A stretch of DNA of 64,000 nucleotides from Candidatus Eiseniibacteriota bacterium. Its GTDB lineage: Bacteria; Orphanbacterota; Orphanbacteria; Orphanbacterales; Orphanbacteraceae. The DNA is taken from NCBI GenBank assembly GCA_024276995.1, contig JAJRWB010000031.1:27488-91487 (forward strand), written 5' to 3'. The stretch's first letter is position 1; each line of letters begins with the position of its first letter. The notes under the pieces were generated by a model. It ran no database searches and had not been told where the DNA came from. It saw only the letters and a program-made list of their open reading frames with translations. This document shows, one piece after another, positions 62,486 through 64,000 of this stretch. A program made the translations under genes and the position numbers.

Positions 62486-63901
62486 CTGAAACCGCACCAT
62501 GTCATTTTCGCGACGGGACTCGCTCTCTCGTTTCTCCTCGCCGCCGGCGGCGCTTTCAACAGGAACGTCCTCGTCGACGAGATGGACACGACGCCGTATC
62601 TCCGCGGGGCGTGGCGAATCCACGAGAGCGGCGGACCGGGGCGATTCATCCCGAACTGCCTCACCGGTACGTACGACCAGGCGAACCAGCACCCCCTCTA
62701 CCTCCTCCTCCTCTCGCCCTTGGCGAGGCGCGACCCCTCGTTCTTCGTCGCCGCGAAAGGGGTGAGCCTCCTCGCGGGAATCGTCCTTCTTCTCTCGTTC
62801 TTCCACATCGTACGCCGCCTTTTCTCTCTCCCAGAGGCCTTCGTCGCCGTCACGCTGCTCACGGTGAACGCTCATTTTCTGAAGCTGACCACCATGGTGG
62901 CGTGCGAAAGCACGCTCATGATCTTCGTCGTGTGGACATGGTATTTCATCTCCCTTCGCCCGGCGACGGCGCGGCACTCGGCACTCGCCGGGGCGGCGGC
63001 CGGTCTCGCCTGGCTCACCAAGGGGAGCGCCCTTCTCTTTGTCGCCGGCTTTCTCGTCGACAAGGCGTTCGCCTTTCGAAAGGAGCGCGCCGTCGCGCTT
63101 CGCCGGACGATCCTCTTCGGATGCGCCTTCCTCGTGGTGGCGTCGCCCCTTCTCATCCGCAACCAGCGCCTCTATGGCACTCCTTTCTATAACGTTAATT
63201 CGCACATCATGTGGCTCGATTCATGGAAGGACTACTTCCGCCTGGAAAACGAGGGTCTTCTCATCCGCCGAAATACGGCCCGCTCCTATTTCGAAAGCCA
63301 TTCCGTGCGGGACATCGCCCGCCGCATCCTTCTCGCCCTCCGAAAAGAAGCACACACGCTGAGCGCGCTCTTCGAGCCGACGGCGGGTTACACAGTCCGG
63401 TTCTTCGTCTTCCCCCTCCTCTTCGCCCTCTTCCTAGTCGGAATCCGCGCCGACGCCCCATCGAGACGGATCTTTCCGATCGCCACGACGGCGATCTTCT
63501 TCCTCATGATCACCTGGTTCGCGCCGATCGCCGGGGCACGACGCTACTGGTTTCCCCTCCTCCCGATCTTTCTCGCCTACGCGGCCCACGGCGGGCTGAC
63601 CGTCGCCCGGCGGTTCGCACCGGACACGGCGCGTCCGCCCCGGCACACTAAGATCGCCGCCGCCCTCGCCGGAGCACTCTTTCTCGTCGCCGTTGCCGCG
63701 AGAGATCGCGACTTCTCGAACCCGCTCGAGTCGTATCGATTCAAGCCGGGGTACGAAGCGCTCATCGGTTTCATGGAGGAGAAGAACGATCTCGATCACA
63801 TGCTCATCGGCCCCACCCATGGCTACTCGACGTTCTACACGAATCTCGATATCCGCCGCGCCCTCTGTGCCAACATGCTTGAGACACCCGACCCCTGGTA
63901 G
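62486..63901 (+). CDS. GT39-like (ArnT/PMT) glycosyltransferase, probably truncated at its 3' end
   Basis: 471 residues with about ten transmembrane helices. The first helix and the acidic loop NVLVDEMDTTPYLRG, the expected catalytic site of GT-C enzymes, lie upstream of the first ATG (62582). The only start-like codon in that frame back to a stop at 62428 is CTG at 62486, after GGAGG. The middle region NQHPLYLLLLSPLAR and WLTKGSALLFVAGFLVDK is typical of the family. The frame ends LETPDPW at the edge of an insertion-sequence-like segment, suggesting loss of the C terminus. Confidence 0.8.
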   Translation: MKPHHVIFATGLALSFLLAAGGAFNRNVLVDEMDTTPYLRGAWRIHESGGPGRFIPNCLTGTYDQANQHPLYLLLLSPLARRDPSFFVAAKGVSLLAGIVLLLSFFHIVRRLFSLPEAFVAVTLLTVNAHFLKLTTMVACESTLMIFVVWTWYFISLRPATARHSALAGAAAGLAWLTKGSALLFVAGFLVDKAFAFRKERAVALRRTILFGCAFLVVASPLLIRNQRLYGTPFYNVNSHIMWLDSWKDYFRLENEGLLIRRNTARSYFESHSVRDIARRILLALRKEAHTLSALFEPTAGYTVRFFVFPLLFALFLVGIRADAPSRRIFPIATTAIFFLMITWFAPIAGARRYWFPLLPIFLAYAAHGGLTVARRFAPDTARPPRHTKIAAALAGALFLVAVAARDRDFSNPLESYRFKPGYEALIGFMEEKNDLDHMLIGPTHGYSTFYTNLDIRRALCANMLETPDPW

Positions 63902-64000
63902 TTTAGTGTAGAGGGCGGGTGAGGAGAATTGCAAATGAGCAAGCAAGTAGCCACCCTGAGCCCGATCCCGGAGGTTGAGGTATTGGCCAAGGCAAAGCGC
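63897..64000 (+). mobile_element. Left end of a probable insertion sequence (partial)
   Basis: From TGGTAGTTTAGTG onward the composition changes and a new gene starts with a strong Shine-Dalgarno. The TG start is typical of IS3-type ends. The right end and target duplication are outside the window, so the boundary is approximate. Confidence 0.45.
63935..64000 (+). CDS. Probable transposase OrfA, N-terminal 22 residues (partial)
   Basis: ATG 7 nt after GAGGAG; the frame is open to the edge (MSKQVATLSPIPEVEVLAKAKR). The Pro-Glu-Val/Leu-Ala-Lys-Ala-Lys-Arg lead-in resembles the N terminus of IS3-family OrfA proteins before their HTH. Too short for certainty. Confidence 0.4.
   Translation, partial: MSKQVATLSPIPEVEVLAKAKR

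Overview
The window is 64 kb of GC-rich bacterial chromosome, densely packed with mostly housekeeping genes. It reads as an uncultured, probably Gram-negative-type bacterium: several lipoproteins, a GmhA-type heptose isomerase, a polyprenyl-phosphate sugar transferase and a secreted protein with dockerin-like calcium loops. It also carries traits more usual outside Proteobacteria: a long SRP RNA with an Alu-like domain, SpoVG, a bacterial GGGP/heptaprenylglyceryl-phosphate synthase and a membrane pyrophosphatase. This mix fits an FCB-group-like or other candidate-phylum lineage, but the sequence alone does not settle it. Promoters are of the housekeeping sigma type (TTGAC-like -35, TA-rich -10, about 17 bp apart). 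At least three genes appear to be transcribed without a leader.

Layout. 1-5 kb: end of a MarR-like regulator, a LysR regulator, a divergent SLC13-type permease, and a GAF-PAS-HisKA-REC protein with no ATPase domain. 5-12.6 kb: one operon, selA (frameshifted) - SPOR/pseudo-NTPase protein - smc - ftsY. 12.6-17.4 kb: dcd, a PP-loop tRNA-modification-like enzyme, an isocitrate/isopropylmalate-type dehydrogenase and an alkaline-phosphatase-superfamily lipoprotein. 17.5-19.7 kb: an amidase with a second, decayed amidase domain. 19.7-43.1 kb: a very long co-oriented minus-strand block. In transcription order it is recA, alaS, GGGP synthase, rfbD, gmhA, a fused double glycosyltransferase, another glycosyltransferase, a sugar-phosphate transferase, a small transporter, uridine kinase, a UbiA-family prenyltransferase, ispE, spoVG, tRNA-Gln, prs, rplY, pth, hppA, rpsF, ssb, rpsR, a DUF2232 membrane protein, rplI, a PpiC lipoprotein and a bifunctional-nuclease-family protein. 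It joins surface-polysaccharide assembly to translation genes.

43.1-44.9 kb: divergent from recA, a secreted dockerin-like protein behind a 250-nt leader with nested perfect stems, then a terminator and a leaderless lipoprotein gene. 44.8-51.7 kb: a DNA-repair/replication and phospholipid cluster (thpR, cinA, pgpA, pgsA; recR, ybaB, dnaX), long SRP RNA, three tRNAs and tadA. dnaX has an A9 slippery run directly before an out-of-frame stop. 51.7-55.6 kb: two translationally coupled polytopic mannosyltransferase-like proteins with TPR tails. 55.7-57.6 kb: a TolB-like beta-propeller lipoprotein and a receiver-HTH(XRE) regulator. 57.9-60.8 kb: tRNA-Arg, a potassium-channel-like protein, two tRNA-Ser genes and an AmpG-like MFS transporter. 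61-64 kb: a CDGSH-Rieske-glutamate-synthase-like protein missing the middle of its barrel, and a GT39-like gene apparently cut short by an insertion sequence at the window edge.

The strongest candidates for something undescribed are the structured leader at 43.46-43.55 kb, the amidase with a decayed second domain, the barrel-deleted CDGSH-Rieske-GltS fusion, the ATPase-less sensor and the SPOR/pseudo-NTPase protein. No CRISPR array, prophage or rRNA operon is visible.
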